This document shows positions 8,534 to 16,644 of a stretch of DNA of 64,000 nucleotides, piece by piece. The first letter of the stretch is position 1. Each line of letters begins with the position of its first letter. The position numbers were made by a program, and so were the translations under genes. Below the pieces are notes generated by a model that was not told where the DNA came from, did not search any database, and was given only the letters and a program-made list of their open reading frames with translations. Origin of the DNA: UBA1422 sp041752735 (lineage in GTDB: Bacteria > Bacillota > Clostridia > Peptostreptococcales > Anaerovoracaceae); assembly GCA_041752735.1 (NCBI GenBank), contig JBGSVW010000022.1, positions 14,847-78,846 on the forward strand. Reading direction: 5' to 3'.

Positions 8534-11500
8534 ATGAGACTAGGTATTGATATTGGATCAACCACAGTTAAGCTGGTTGTCCTAAACGAAGAACAACAAC
8601 TAATATACAAACGATATGAGCGGCATATGTCAAACGTATTTGACAAGGTCGCGGAATTGTTGACTCATCTGAATCAGGAATACAAAGGGCAGACTGTTCG
8701 AGCATGCATAACCGGTTCCGGTGGTCTTACATTGGCTAAATTAATGGGTATACCATTTGAACAGGAAGTCGTTGCCTGTAGCAGAGCTGTGGAAACATTG
8801 ATCCCACAAACCGATGTGGCAATTGAGCTGGGCGGGGAAGATGCAAAAATTACCTTTTATGGCCAGACAATTGAACAGCGAATGAATGGAACCTGTGCCG
8901 GGGGAACCGGTGCGTTTATCGATCAGATGGCGGTTTTGTTAAATACTGATGCCGCTGGACTGGATCAAGCAGCAGCCAATCACAAAATGATTTATCCCAT
9001 CGCAGCTCGTTGTGGCGTTTTTGCAAAAACCGACATTCAACCATTGATCAACGAAGGAGCTGCAATAGAGGATATTGCGGCCTCTATTTTTCAAGCGGTG
9101 GTGAATCAAACCATAAGCGGTCTGGCTTGTGGTCGAACCATAAAGGGGAATGTGGCATTTTTAGGAGGACCGTTGTCTTTCTTGGAGGGTCTTCGTACTC
9201 GTTTTATTGAAACGCTGAAGCTGACCCCGGAACAGGTCATCTTTCCGGAAGACTCTAAGTATTTTGTCGCCATTGGTGCGGCCATGCTTGCAGAAAAAAA
9301 TCCCGAAATCACGTTAGAGAGCCTAGAAGAAATGGTTCATACTGTGGATCCCAAATCAATTTCAGAATCTAAGCATGTAGAACCATTATTTCGAAATTCC
9401 TTGGAATACAGTACGTTTCAGGCAAGGCATGCACTACAAAAGATTAGCCGTAAAGATATCAAAAAAGCACGTGGAAAATTGTTCCTGGGTATTGATGCCG
9501 GTTCAACCACTACCAAAGCGGCCTTAATCGACGATGAAAAAAATCTATTATTTTCCTTTTATCGAAGCAATGAAGGAAAGCCTATTCAAGCAACCATGAC
9601 GATGCTACGTCAACTATATAGTAAATTGCCAGAAAATGCTTTTATAGCAAACACTACTGTCACCGGATATGGCGAAGGCTTAATTAAGTCAGCTTTCCGA
9701 GCGGATTTAGGCGAAATTGAGACAGTGGCTCACTATAAAGCAGCAGAACAATTCCTGCCCGGTGTGGATTTTATCCTGGACATCGGCGGACAGGACATGA
9801 AGTGCATGAAAATCAAAGACGGAGCCATTTACAACATCATGTTGAATGAGGCCTGTTCTTCCGGTTGCGGATCATTTATTGAAACCTATGCAAAATCGGT
9901 GAACATGGATAGCGAGGCCTTTTCCAAAGAGGCTCTTTTCGCGGATCAACCGGTAGACTTAGGGACTCGATGTACCGTATTTATGAATTCGAAGGTCAAA
10001 CAGGCCCAAAAGGAAGGGGCTACCATCGGCGATATTTCTGCTGGACTTTCATATTCTGTCATAAAAAATGCCTTGTACAAGGTAATAAAACTAAGAAACA
10101 CCGATGAAACCGGAGAAAAGATTGTAGTGCAGGGTGGAACATTCCTCAATGAAGCTGTTCTTCGCAGCATCGAGAAGATTATTGGAAAAGATGTTGTGCG
10201 GCCGGATATTTCGGGAATTATGGGTGCTTACGGCGCAGCGTTGATTGCAAGAGAAAACTATGTTGCTGATACCGATTCTTCAATATTAAGACAAGATCAA
10301 TTGGACGAGTTCACGGTAGAAAGTTCACATGCAAGGTGTAAAGCATGCGAAAATCAATGCCTCCTGACCATCAACAAGTTTTCCGATGGCGCTAAATATA
10401 TTACAGGCAACCGGTGCGAAAAAGGGGAGGGCAAGGTAGCTGCAGACAGTAACCTGCCAGATTTATACGATTATAAATTTAGACGACTCTTTGGCTATTC
10501 GCCTTTAAGCGAGACTGCATCCAAGCGGGGAGTAGTTGGAATACCTCGTGTTTTAAATATGTACGAAAATTATCCGTTCTGGTTTACGTTCTTTACTAGG
10601 CTTGGTTTTCGGGTTATTTTGTCACCCCAATCAGGTAAAAAATTATATGAAAGTGGAATGGAAACCATAGCATCGGATACCGCATGTTATCCGGCGAAAT
10701 TAGTTCACGGGCATATCCGTTGGTTGGTGGATCAAGGCGTCAAGTGGATTTTCTATCCCAGCATCAATCATGAAAGAGTGGAAGACAATACAGCCCAAAA
10801 TCACTATAATTGTCCCATTGTTGCAACATATCCGGAAGTTATCGCCAACAATATGGATGATATTCTAGAAGAAAATGGCGTAAAGTTTTCCCATCCGTTC
10901 CTGCCCTATGACAATGATGTCAAACTTGCAAGAGAGATGCAAAAACTACTGAAAGCTAACCGAATTTCCGGGATGGAAATCGAATCAGCCATCCGGGAAG
11001 CCAGACAAGAAGACAAACGATTTAAGAGCGACATCCGCAAACAAGGTGAATACGCCTTAAAATATGCCAGAACCAATAAGAAAAAATCGGTTGTACTAGC
11101 CGGAAGGCCTTATCACCTGGATCCTGAAATCAACCACGGCATCAATTCTTTGATCCGTTCATTTGACATGGTTGTATTGACAGAGGACTCCGTCGCTCAC
11201 TTAAGCAAACAAGAGCGACCTCTTCGTGTGCTCGATCAATGGATGTACCATTCCAGACTATATAAAGCTGCAGATTTTATTGGAACTACCGATGATGTAG
11301 AGATTATTCAACTGAACTCATTTGGATGTGGATTGGATGCAGTCACTACCGACCAGGTAGAAGAACTGACCATGCGGAACAATAAGCTTTACACCGTACT
11401 AAAAATTGATGAAGGCAATAATCTTGGTGCAGCCAAAATCAGAATCCGTTCACTAAAAGCTGCCATGGAAGAACGGGAAAAAAGCAAGGTAACCCATGTC

Positions 11501-12766
11501 GAAAGTCATGAGCCTTATGAGCGGTTGCGTTTCACTAAAGAAATGAAAAAAGACTATACGGTTTTGGTGCCTCAAATGTCGCCGATTCATTTTCAATTTC
11601 TGGAAACGGCACTACGTCAAAGAGGTTATAAAGCAATATTGCTACCTGATGTGGACCAACATGCGGTTGAACAAGGCTTAAAATATGTCAATAATGATGC
11701 CTGTTATCCCACCATTGTCACATTGGGCCAAATTATTTCATATATCAAGACCGCAGATTTGGATTTAGACAAAACGGCTATTTTCATGTCCCAAACTGGA
11801 GGCGGATGTCGTGCCAGCAACTATATTGCATTACTGCGAAAAGCATTGAAAGATATGGATTTAGAACAAATTCCCGTGGTTTCAGCAAGCATGGCGCGCA
11901 TAGAAAAAAACCAGGGATTCCAGATTACACTAGGTTTGCTAAAAAGGTTTATCATGAGCTTCATTTACGGAGATGTGCTCATGAGAGTGCTATACGCCAC
12001 CAGACCATACGAAGTGACGGAAGGATCTGCAGATGCGTTGGCTGAACGATGGTCAAGAGTGGCTAGAATGAATGTGCACAGTGGTAGCTTGGTACGCTTT
12101 AAAATGATATTAACCGCGATGATTAAAGCTTTTGATGAACTACCTATTCGGGAAGATATCAAAAAACCAAAGATTGGTGTGGTTGGAGAGATTTTGGTGA
12201 AATACCATCCCACCGCAAACAACGATATTGTTGGGGTTATAGAACGTGAGGGCGGTGAAGCCGTTGTCCCGGATTTGATAGATTTTTTCATGTATGGAAT
12301 GTACAGCAAGGAATTCAATTATAATAGACTAAATGGTACATACTGGACCATGATTACCAACAAACTGGCCATTTGGGCGATTGAGTATTACAGGAAATCT
12401 GCCAGAAAAGCCTTACATAACAGTAAACGGTTTGAGCCTCCGCCAAGGATTGAACAAACCGCAGGAAAGGCGCAAGAAATACTGTCCCTTGGAAATCAAT
12501 GCGGAGAAGGTTGGCTATTGACAGGAGAAATGGTAGAATTGATAGATAGTGGTGTAGAAAACATCGTCTGTCTGCAGCCCTTTGCCTGTTTGCCAAACCA
12601 TGTAACCGGAAAAGGGATTATGAAAGCGTTGCGAAAACGCAATCCTTTGGCCAATATCGCTGCCATCGACTATGACCCGGGAGCCAGCGATGTCAATCAG
12701 CTGAACCGAATCAAACTGATGATGGCCACAGCCTACAAAAATCTTAACAGTTCAAATAGTAATTAG
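8534..12766 (+). CDS. 2-hydroxyacyl-CoA dehydratase activase (double ASKHA ATPase with DUF2229 and dehydratase-like C-terminus)
   Basis: A giant 1410-residue protein. Two ASKHA ATPase domains lie in tandem, beginning with GIDIGSTT (near residue 4) and GIDAGSTTTKAA (near 318). Each carries a cysteine loop, NGTCAGGTGAF and EACSSGCGSF, where family members hold a shared [4Fe-4S] cluster. A cysteine-rich linker (CKACENQC, then NRCEKGEG) follows, then the DUF2229 domain from about residue 664 and an HgdB-like C-terminal region. Known activases use ATP hydrolysis to deliver a low-potential electron to radical dehydratases. The big fused form is widespread in anaerobes and its partner is usually unknown; no dehydratase subunits are adjacent. 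GGAG sits seven bases before the ATG and TATAAT at 8500-8505. Confidence 0.9.
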   Translation: MRLGIDIGSTTVKLVVLNEEQQLIYKRYERHMSNVFDKVAELLTHLNQEYKGQTVRACITGSGGLTLAKLMGIPFEQEVVACSRAVETLIPQTDVAIELGGEDAKITFYGQTIEQRMNGTCAGGTGAFIDQMAVLLNTDAAGLDQAAANHKMIYPIAARCGVFAKTDIQPLINEGAAIEDIAASIFQAVVNQTISGLACGRTIKGNVAFLGGPLSFLEGLRTRFIETLKLTPEQVIFPEDSKYFVAIGAAMLAEKNPEITLESLEEMVHTVDPKSISESKHVEPLFRNSLEYSTFQARHALQKISRKDIKKARGKLFLGIDAGSTTTKAALIDDEKNLLFSFYRSNEGKPIQATMTMLRQLYSKLPENAFIANTTVTGYGEGLIKSAFRADLGEIETVAHYKAAEQFLPGVDFILDIGGQDMKCMKIKDGAIYNIMLNEACSSGCGSFIETYAKSVNMDSEAFSKEALFADQPVDLGTRCTVFMNSKVKQAQKEGATIGDISAGLSYSVIKNALYKVIKLRNTDETGEKIVVQGGTFLNEAVLRSIEKIIGKDVVRPDISGIMGAYGAALIARENYVADTDSSILRQDQLDEFTVESSHARCKACENQCLLTINKFSDGAKYITGNRCEKGEGKVAADSNLPDLYDYKFRRLFGYSPLSETASKRGVVGIPRVLNMYENYPFWFTFFTRLGFRVILSPQSGKKLYESGMETIASDTACYPAKLVHGHIRWLVDQGVKWIFYPSINHERVEDNTAQNHYNCPIVATYPEVIANNMDDILEENGVKFSHPFLPYDNDVKLAREMQKLLKANRISGMEIESAIREARQEDKRFKSDIRKQGEYALKYARTNKKKSVVLAGRPYHLDPEINHGINSLIRSFDMVVLTEDSVAHLSKQERPLRVLDQWMYHSRLYKAADFIGTTDDVEIIQLNSFGCGLDAVTTDQVEELTMRNNKLYTVLKIDEGNNLGAAKIRIRSLKAAMEEREKSKVTHVESHEPYERLRFTKEMKKDYTVLVPQMSPIHFQFLETALRQRGYKAILLPDVDQHAVEQGLKYVNNDACYPTIVTLGQIISYIKTADLDLDKTAIFMSQTGGGCRASNYIALLRKALKDMDLEQIPVVSASMARIEKNQGFQITLGLLKRFIMSFIYGDVLMRVLYATRPYEVTEGSADALAERWSRVARMNVHSGSLVRFKMILTAMIKAFDELPIREDIKKPKIGVVGEILVKYHPTANNDIVGVIEREGGEAVVPDLIDFFMYGMYSKEFNYNRLNGTYWTMITNKLAIWAIEYYRKSARKALHNSKRFEPPPRIEQTAGKAQEILSLGNQCGEGWLLTGEMVELIDSGVENIVCLQPFACLPNHVTGKGIMKALRKRNPLANIAAIDYDPGASDVNQLNRIKLMMATAYKNLNSSNSN

Positions 12767-12777
12767 GAGGAATACCA

Positions 12778-13500
12778 ATGGGAAGACATGGAACCATAGC
12801 AGGTAGAAAAGAAAAGCAGGACTCTAAGCGTTCTGCCATGTTTACAAAAGTAGCGCGGGCGATTACGGTTGCCGCGAAGAACGGGGGAGACCCAGACTAT
12901 AATGCAGAACTCAAGCAGGCCATTGATAAGGGTAAGGCTATTAACATGCCCAACGAAAATGTTTCAAGGGCAATTAAAAAAGGTACCGGAGAAATCGAAG
13001 GTGTCACCTATGAAGAAATGTCTTTTGAAGGATATGGAGCCTCAGGCGTTGCAGTGATTGTTGATGTACTAACTGACAACAAAAACCGAACAACATCGGC
13101 AGTAAAAAGCACCTTCGATAAGTTTGGCGGAAACCTGGGCACACCAGGTTGTGTATCATATATGTTCTCCAAAAAAGGCATGATCATCATTGAAAAAACC
13201 GATAAAACCGATGAAGATTCTTTAATGGAAGTTGCCCTTGATGCCGGCATGGAAGATATGATTGTTTATGAAGATAGGTATGAGATATTGACCGCCCCGG
13301 ATGATTTTTCTGAAGTGGCCAATCAGTTAAGAAAAGCCGGATATGAGTTTGTGGAAGCCGACATTGAGTACCTACCATCCATGGAAGTTACTCCGGATTC
13401 TCAAGATATTACGAAACTGACAAAGATGATTGATATTTTAGAAGAGAACGATGATGTTCAGAAAGTGTATCATAACTGTGCCATTGAATTGGACGTCTAA
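12778..13500 (+). CDS. YebC/PmpR-family protein
   Basis: A 240-residue member of the YebC family, long annotated as transcriptional regulators and more recently tied to translation of difficult sequences such as proline runs. The hallmark N-terminus (GRHGTIAGRKEKQDSKRSAMFTK region) and the segment INMPNENVSRAIKKGTG are present, followed by the three-domain acidic architecture ending in VQKVYHNCAIE. The N-terminal lead-in differs from the MAGHSKWANIK form, as in the second Firmicutes clade (YeeI-like). TAGGAGGAA precedes the ATG; it starts 11 bases after the activase gene and probably shares its transcript. Confidence 0.9.
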   Translation: MGRHGTIAGRKEKQDSKRSAMFTKVARAITVAAKNGGDPDYNAELKQAIDKGKAINMPNENVSRAIKKGTGEIEGVTYEEMSFEGYGASGVAVIVDVLTDNKNRTTSAVKSTFDKFGGNLGTPGCVSYMFSKKGMIIIEKTDKTDEDSLMEVALDAGMEDMIVYEDRYEILTAPDDFSEVANQLRKAGYEFVEADIEYLPSMEVTPDSQDITKLTKMIDILEENDDVQKVYHNCAIELDV

Positions 13501-13542
13501 TAAACAACCCAGAGAATAATCAAAGAAAGAGAGTGGAAACGT

Positions 13543-14271
13543 ATGGAAATAAAAACAGCCATAGAGCTTAGAAAATCCAGACGGCATTACACCGCTGAGA
13601 CAATTCCGGCAGAGACGGCTGAAACACTATTGGAAATGGTGAAAGAAATCAACCGAGAAACCGGATTGCACCTACAGATGGTCTTTGATCACGGAGAGGC
13701 TTTTTCGGGATTGCGAAAAAGCTATGGTTTGTTTTCTGGCGTTCAAAACTATCTTGTGCTGGCGGGAATCAAAAAAACCACAAACGTATATGAAAAGATT
13801 GGGTATTACGGTGAAAAATGGGTTTTAATGGCCACTAGTCTGGGGCTTGGAACCTGTTGGGTAGCCGGAACATATGACAAAAAATCAGTCTATTGCAATT
13901 TGGAAGCGGAAGAAGAAATCGCCGCAGTGATTCCTTTTGGCAATTATCTGGAGAAGGATACTCTTTTTTCTAAAGTGTTGCGAAAGCAGATGCATAGAAA
14001 TTCAAAAGGGATTGATGAGCTTTTGTATGCCAAGGATCAACCACCCAATTGGGTTATTAAGGCGATGAAGTACGTTGTGAAAGCACCTTCGGCGGTGAAT
14101 CGCCAACCGGTGAGGTTTACCTACTCGGAAGATCTAGTGATGGCTACCATCCCCGGAGATTCCATAATACAGCAGATAGATATGGGGATAGCGAAGTTAC
14201 ACTTTGAATTGGGAACCACCGGCGGAGCTTGGCAATGGGGCAGCGGGGGAATCTTCGAGCTCAATGAATGA
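13543..14271 (+). CDS. Nitroreductase-family protein (TM1586-like)
   Basis: A 242-residue protein of the FMN-dependent nitroreductase superfamily, subgroup represented by the Thermotoga TM1586 structure, in which one chain carries two related halves. Features seen: N-terminal IELRKSRRHYTAETIP, the central LMATSLGLGTCWVAGTYD motif and the late KAPSAVNRQPVRF motif that binds flavin phosphate in the family. The substrate is unknown. GAGAGTGG lies upstream of the ATG. It follows the YebC gene by 42 bases and ends before a bidirectional terminator. Confidence 0.85.
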   Translation: MEIKTAIELRKSRRHYTAETIPAETAETLLEMVKEINRETGLHLQMVFDHGEAFSGLRKSYGLFSGVQNYLVLAGIKKTTNVYEKIGYYGEKWVLMATSLGLGTCWVAGTYDKKSVYCNLEAEEEIAAVIPFGNYLEKDTLFSKVLRKQMHRNSKGIDELLYAKDQPPNWVIKAMKYVVKAPSAVNRQPVRFTYSEDLVMATIPGDSIIQQIDMGIAKLHFELGTTGGAWQWGSGGIFELNE

Positions 14272-14329
14272 TTTACAAACTGCTATATAAATAAATGTTA
14301 TAGATCTGATTGGATAGATTGAAAGCACC

Positions 14330-14356
14330 AAAAAACCTGCCTTTTGGCAGGTTTTG
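14330..14356 (+). terminator. Bidirectional intrinsic terminator between convergent genes
   Basis: AAAACCTGCC pairs with GGCAGGTTTT around TTTT. It can end the nitroreductase transcript on the plus strand and the zinc-ribbon transcript on the minus strand. Confidence 0.8.
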
Positions 14357-14373
14357 TTGTTTTTGTAAAGTCG

Positions 14374-14535
14374 TTACCGATTGTAGCCTCTTTTTTCGGC
14401 CTTTTTCTTATCTCTGCATTCTTTACATCTTTTTGGTTCATTGTCGAATCCCTTTTCCTTGTAGAATTCTTGCTCTCCAATGGTGAAAACGAATTCCTTA
14501 CCACAATCCTGGCATACAAGTGTTCTTTCTTCCAT
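14374..14535 (-). CDS. Small zinc-ribbon protein
   Basis: A 53-residue protein with two Cys pairs, C8-x2-C11 and C37-x2-C40, separated by a conserved FTxGEQEFYxEKGF-type spacer, and a basic tail (RDKKKAEKRG). This is the probable zinc-ribbon domain family of small clostridial proteins; function unknown, plausibly nucleic-acid or protein binding. The start is set by GGAGG nine bases upstream of the ATG. The frame is open further upstream, but that extension has no ribosome site and overlaps what looks like leader DNA. Confidence 0.85.
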   Translation of the reverse strand: MEERTLVCQDCGKEFVFTIGEQEFYKEKGFDNEPKRCKECRDKKKAEKRGYNR

Positions 14536-14713
14536 TTTAATGTTCCTCCATCTTAATAATACGGGATACTTAATAATTTTATGGGGCGATTCTTCAGATG
14601 GGAACACCTTTGTGTAAGACTCCAAATAGATGACCGAACCAATAAAATTTGCAGTATTGTCGTAATTATATCGTAAGGTTTTTGGTTTGTCCATAAAATA
14701 TTATAAAATGTTG

Positions 14714-14732
14714 CAAAATAGTGACTATTTTG
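14714..14732. repeat. Short perfect inverted repeat, operator-like
   Basis: CAAAATAG-TGA-CTATTTTG: eight-base arms around a three-base centre, about 50 bases upstream of the -35 box of the protease promoter and upstream of the divergent zinc-ribbon gene. It could be a repressor site for either; no T-run follows, so it is not a terminator. Confidence 0.35.
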
Positions 14733-14779
14733 AAAATGAGTAAATTTAGAAATTATTTCCAATTTTATTTCAAAATGGC

Positions 14780-14808
14780 TTGACATTTACCATTAATTGT
14801 AATATTGT
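14780..14808 (+). promoter_or_regulatory. SigA promoter for riboswitch pair 1 and the PPEP-like protease
   Basis: TTGACA (14780-14785), 17-base spacer, TATTGT (14803-14808). Transcription would begin near 14815, some 20 bases before the first aptamer. Confidence 0.75.
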
Positions 14809-14832
14809 TCAACTATAAATAAGTATTCAGTA

Positions 14833-14905
14833 ATGGCAAAGCAGTCGAAAGGCTGTGACGCAAAGCCAAGGGGCTAAATCGAAAGATATGCCAGCCGGTT
14901 GCCGC
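14833..14905 (+). promoter_or_regulatory. c-di-GMP-I (GEMM) riboswitch aptamer 1
   Basis: Carries the GEMM class-I core: GGCAAAGC, a hairpin capped by a GAAA tetraloop (CAGTC-GAAA-GGCTG), then GACGCAAAGCC, a P3 arm beginning GGGGCTAAA, and the 3' segment GCCAGCCGGTTGCC closing against the 5' GGCA. First of a tandem pair upstream of the secreted protease gene. Its own terminator follows 39 bases later. Confidence 0.93.
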
Positions 14906-14943
14906 ATGAACAATGTGTATGGATCAACATCACGAAATAGCGG

Positions 14944-14973
14944 CCATTCAGAGATACTCTGAATGGTTTTTTT
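14944..14973 (+). terminator. Expression-platform terminator of aptamer 1
   Basis: CCATTCAGAG pairs with CTCTGAATGG, then seven Ts. The preceding GCGGC (14940-14944) can pair with GCCGC (14901-14905) at the 3' end of the aptamer, giving a possible antiterminator that would also cover the foot of the stem. This topology predicts termination when ligand is bound. Confidence 0.85.
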
Positions 14974-15027
14974 ACTCCCTAACAGTACGCCCGAGTGAAG
15001 AAATCCAGCACCAACAATTAAATAACG

Positions 15028-15103
15028 AAATAGCAAAACCGGAGAAATCCGGTGACGCAAAGCCAAAGGGTCTAAGCCGAAAGGTATGACAGCCGGTTGC
15101 CGT
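15028..15103 (+). promoter_or_regulatory. c-di-GMP-I (GEMM) riboswitch aptamer 2
   Basis: Second aptamer of pair 1: TAGCAAAACC, hairpin ACCGGA-GAAA-TCCGGT with GNRA loop, GACGCAAAGCC, AAAGGGTCTAAG, and the 3' segment ACAGCCGGTTGCC. Separated from aptamer 1 by a complete terminator, so both must be passed in series to reach the protease gene. A nine-bp hairpin (TTGATAACT / AGTTATCAA, about 15103-15124) follows directly. Confidence 0.93.
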
Positions 15104-15157
15104 TGATAACTCGTAAGTTATCAATATACTCAAATGCAATTATTTTGTTTGAGCACA

Positions 15158-15195
15158 GCGACTGTCCACCTAAGACCCTAGGACAGTCGCTTTTT
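15158..15195 (+). terminator. Expression-platform terminator of aptamer 2
   Basis: GCGACTGTCC pairs with GGACAGTCGC around a 13-base loop, then TTTTT. Its 5' arm CGACTGT (15159-15165) can alternatively pair, with one mismatch, with ACAGCCG (15089-15095) of the aptamer, an antiterminator that would be lost when c-di-GMP stabilises the aptamer. Confidence 0.85.
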
Positions 15196-15242
15196 CGTTT
15201 CCAGGAAGTGTTTTGAAGCGAAGGATTCGGGAGGAAAACAAA

Positions 15243-16094
15243 ATGAAAAAGAAGTATAACACATACAAAAAAAGCATGAGAGTATTAATCGTAGTATTAA
15301 TCTCGTTGGTTTGTATAAATGGAGCGCTGATGGTAGGAACCATAATAGCTTCTGCTGCAGTTACTCCTTCAGTATCACAAGATGAAGCTGCCACCAAATA
15401 TATCGCCAAAAAAATCAGCGAGTTACAAGTTGCAAAAATTGAAGCAAAGGTTGCCACGGAAGCAGCAACTACACCAGAAGTAACAGTTGCCACGGAAGAA
15501 CCAGCTAAAACGACAACATCATCAACCAATACCAAAACTTCAACAACATCAACGAAAACCAAAACAACGACAGCGCCGGCACCTGCACCTACACCTACAC
15601 CTACGCCTACGCCTGCACCTACAACGACCACGCCATCATCCGGTGAAATAAGCGTATTGAAAAACAGTATCACTGGGGCTTTGGTAAGTGCGTTTGATCA
15701 ACTGGAATTTAAAATCATAATCAATCCAAATTCCACATACTTGGGGTACTTTAGCACAAGCAAGCATTCAATTGAAATGAGATCTGTAAGTATCAGTACC
15801 TTTAGACATGAAATGGGACATTTCCTGGATGTATTGAAGAATATGCCATCTAGAAGCACAGATTTTGCCGGAATTTATGCAAGAGAAAAAAGTCTGTACT
15901 CAGGATCAAATGCAGCATATATAACATCTAATGCGCAGGAGTACTTCGCACAGTCTTATCGAAACTATCTGGAGGATGCAGCAAAACTCAGGGCAGAACG
16001 TCCTGAAACATATACTTTTGTTGTAAACCAAGTCAACAGTATTTCAAGCGCGGATATCAGCCGTACCTATAATCAATACAGTTGGTCCTGGTAA
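15243..16094 (+). CDS. Secreted zinc metalloprotease, Pro-Pro endopeptidase (PPEP)-like / ATLF domain
   Basis: A 283-residue secreted protein. A signal peptide ends near residue 38 (IIASA-A), a low-complexity Ala/Glu/Thr region and a Pro-Thr linker (111-130) follow, then the protease domain from about 137. The zinc motif is H189-E-M-G-H193, and EYFAQS (E233) supplies the expected third ligand. The order HExxHxxD, then AREKSLYSG, EYFAQSYRNY and PETYTFV parallels C. difficile PPEP-1 and the anthrax lethal-factor catalytic family. It lacks the Trp-containing loop that PPEP-1 has between its central strands, so Pro-Pro specificity is not assured. The start was moved to the ATG with GGGAGG eight bases upstream, away from an earlier TTG. 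Two c-di-GMP riboswitches precede it. Confidence 0.85.
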   Translation: MKKKYNTYKKSMRVLIVVLISLVCINGALMVGTIIASAAVTPSVSQDEAATKYIAKKISELQVAKIEAKVATEAATTPEVTVATEEPAKTTTSSTNTKTSTTSTKTKTTTAPAPAPTPTPTPTPAPTTTTPSSGEISVLKNSITGALVSAFDQLEFKIIINPNSTYLGYFSTSKHSIEMRSVSISTFRHEMGHFLDVLKNMPSRSTDFAGIYAREKSLYSGSNAAYITSNAQEYFAQSYRNYLEDAAKLRAERPETYTFVVNQVNSISSADISRTYNQYSWSW

Positions 16095-16131
16095 ATAGTC
16101 AAAAGGGCAAGAAATTGCTACAAAATACTTG

Positions 16132-16171
16132 AAAAAAACCCGTAGGCAGCGGCTGCCAAACGGGTTTTTTT
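16132..16171 (+). terminator. Intrinsic terminator after the protease gene
   Basis: AAAAAACCCGT pairs with ACGGGTTTTTT, with an inner GGCAG/CTGCC stem, ending in a T-run. It isolates the protease transcript from the adhesin unit. Confidence 0.9.
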
Positions 16172-16256
16172 CTATAATTGATTGTATCGCTAGCCACGAA
16201 TTGGCCTGATTAACAGCATTAATATGTATTATTCGTGTTTTTTTGTGTTATTTTTC

Positions 16257-16285
16257 TTGACATCCGGGTATTATAAAGATATTCT
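16257..16285 (+). promoter_or_regulatory. SigA promoter for riboswitch pair 2 and adhesin 1
   Basis: TTGACA (16257-16262), 17-base spacer, TATTCT (16280-16285). The same -35, spacing and -10 occur before adhesin 2. Confidence 0.78.
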
Positions 16286-16307
16286 TTAAAAAAGGGAACA
16301 GAGATGA

Positions 16308-16402
16308 AAATAGCAAAGCATTCGCGAGAGTGTGACGCAAAACTAAAGGGTCTTGAAGGATGCACATCAGGGGTTGCATTATCACAAGACAGCCAGCTGC
16401 CA
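16308..16402 (+). promoter_or_regulatory. c-di-GMP-I (GEMM) riboswitch aptamer 3
   Basis: TAGCAAAGC, hairpin CATTC-GCGA-GAGTG with GNRA loop, GACGCAAAACT, AAAGGGTCTTG with an enlarged P3 arm, and 3' segment ACAGCCAGCTGCC. The final CTGCC is shared with the 5' arm of the following terminator, so aptamer folding and termination exclude each other, predicting an ON switch. Confidence 0.92.
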
Positions 16403-16428
16403 TTGATGAACAATTATAGGCAGTTTTT
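16397..16428 (+). terminator. Terminator overlapping aptamer 3
   Basis: CTGCC pairs with GGCAG, inner ATTG/CAAT pairs with a small bulge, then TTTTTA. The 5' arm is the 3' strand of the aptamer. Confidence 0.75.
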
Positions 16429-16463
16429 ATTTTATCTAAAATGCACTAAATAATATAACGACA

Positions 16464-16572
16464 AAGGCAAAACAGCTGTGAGGCTGTGACGCAAAGCTAA
16501 AGGGTCTTGGGATTGACCTTAAAGAATGTTGCAAAACAAGAATAAAGATTTATCCAAGATAGCCAGCTACCG
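16464..16572 (+). promoter_or_regulatory. c-di-GMP-I (GEMM) riboswitch aptamer 4
   Basis: AAGGCAAAACAGCT, GTGA tetraloop, GGCTGTGACGCAAAGCT, AAAGGGTCTTGG with an unusually long P3 insert, and ATAGCCAGCTACC at the 3' end. CTACC is shared with the next terminator, as in aptamer 3. Confidence 0.92.
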
Positions 16573-16603
16573 TTTCTCAGTTTTGAAAAGTGGTAGTTTT
16601 TTT
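16567..16603 (+). terminator. Terminator overlapping aptamer 4
   Basis: CTACCGTTT pairs with the reverse segment ending GTGGTAG (two wobble pairs), followed by seven Ts. Read-through leads to adhesin 1 42 bases later. Confidence 0.8.
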
Positions 16604-16644
16604 GTATTTAGTAGCAAAAAACCCACAAGGAAGGGAGAACGGAA

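Noticed and set aside
14821..15110. Reading the leader as a cobalamin or glycine riboswitch
   Set aside because: The GNRA-capped hairpin followed by GACGCAAAGCC and the AGCCGGTTGCC closing segment are specific to the GEMM-I (c-di-GMP) class.
15170..15673. Minus-strand frame of 167 codons rich in Val and Gly
   Set aside because: It is the complement of the Thr/Pro/Ala low-complexity part of the secreted protease and covers the riboswitch terminator.
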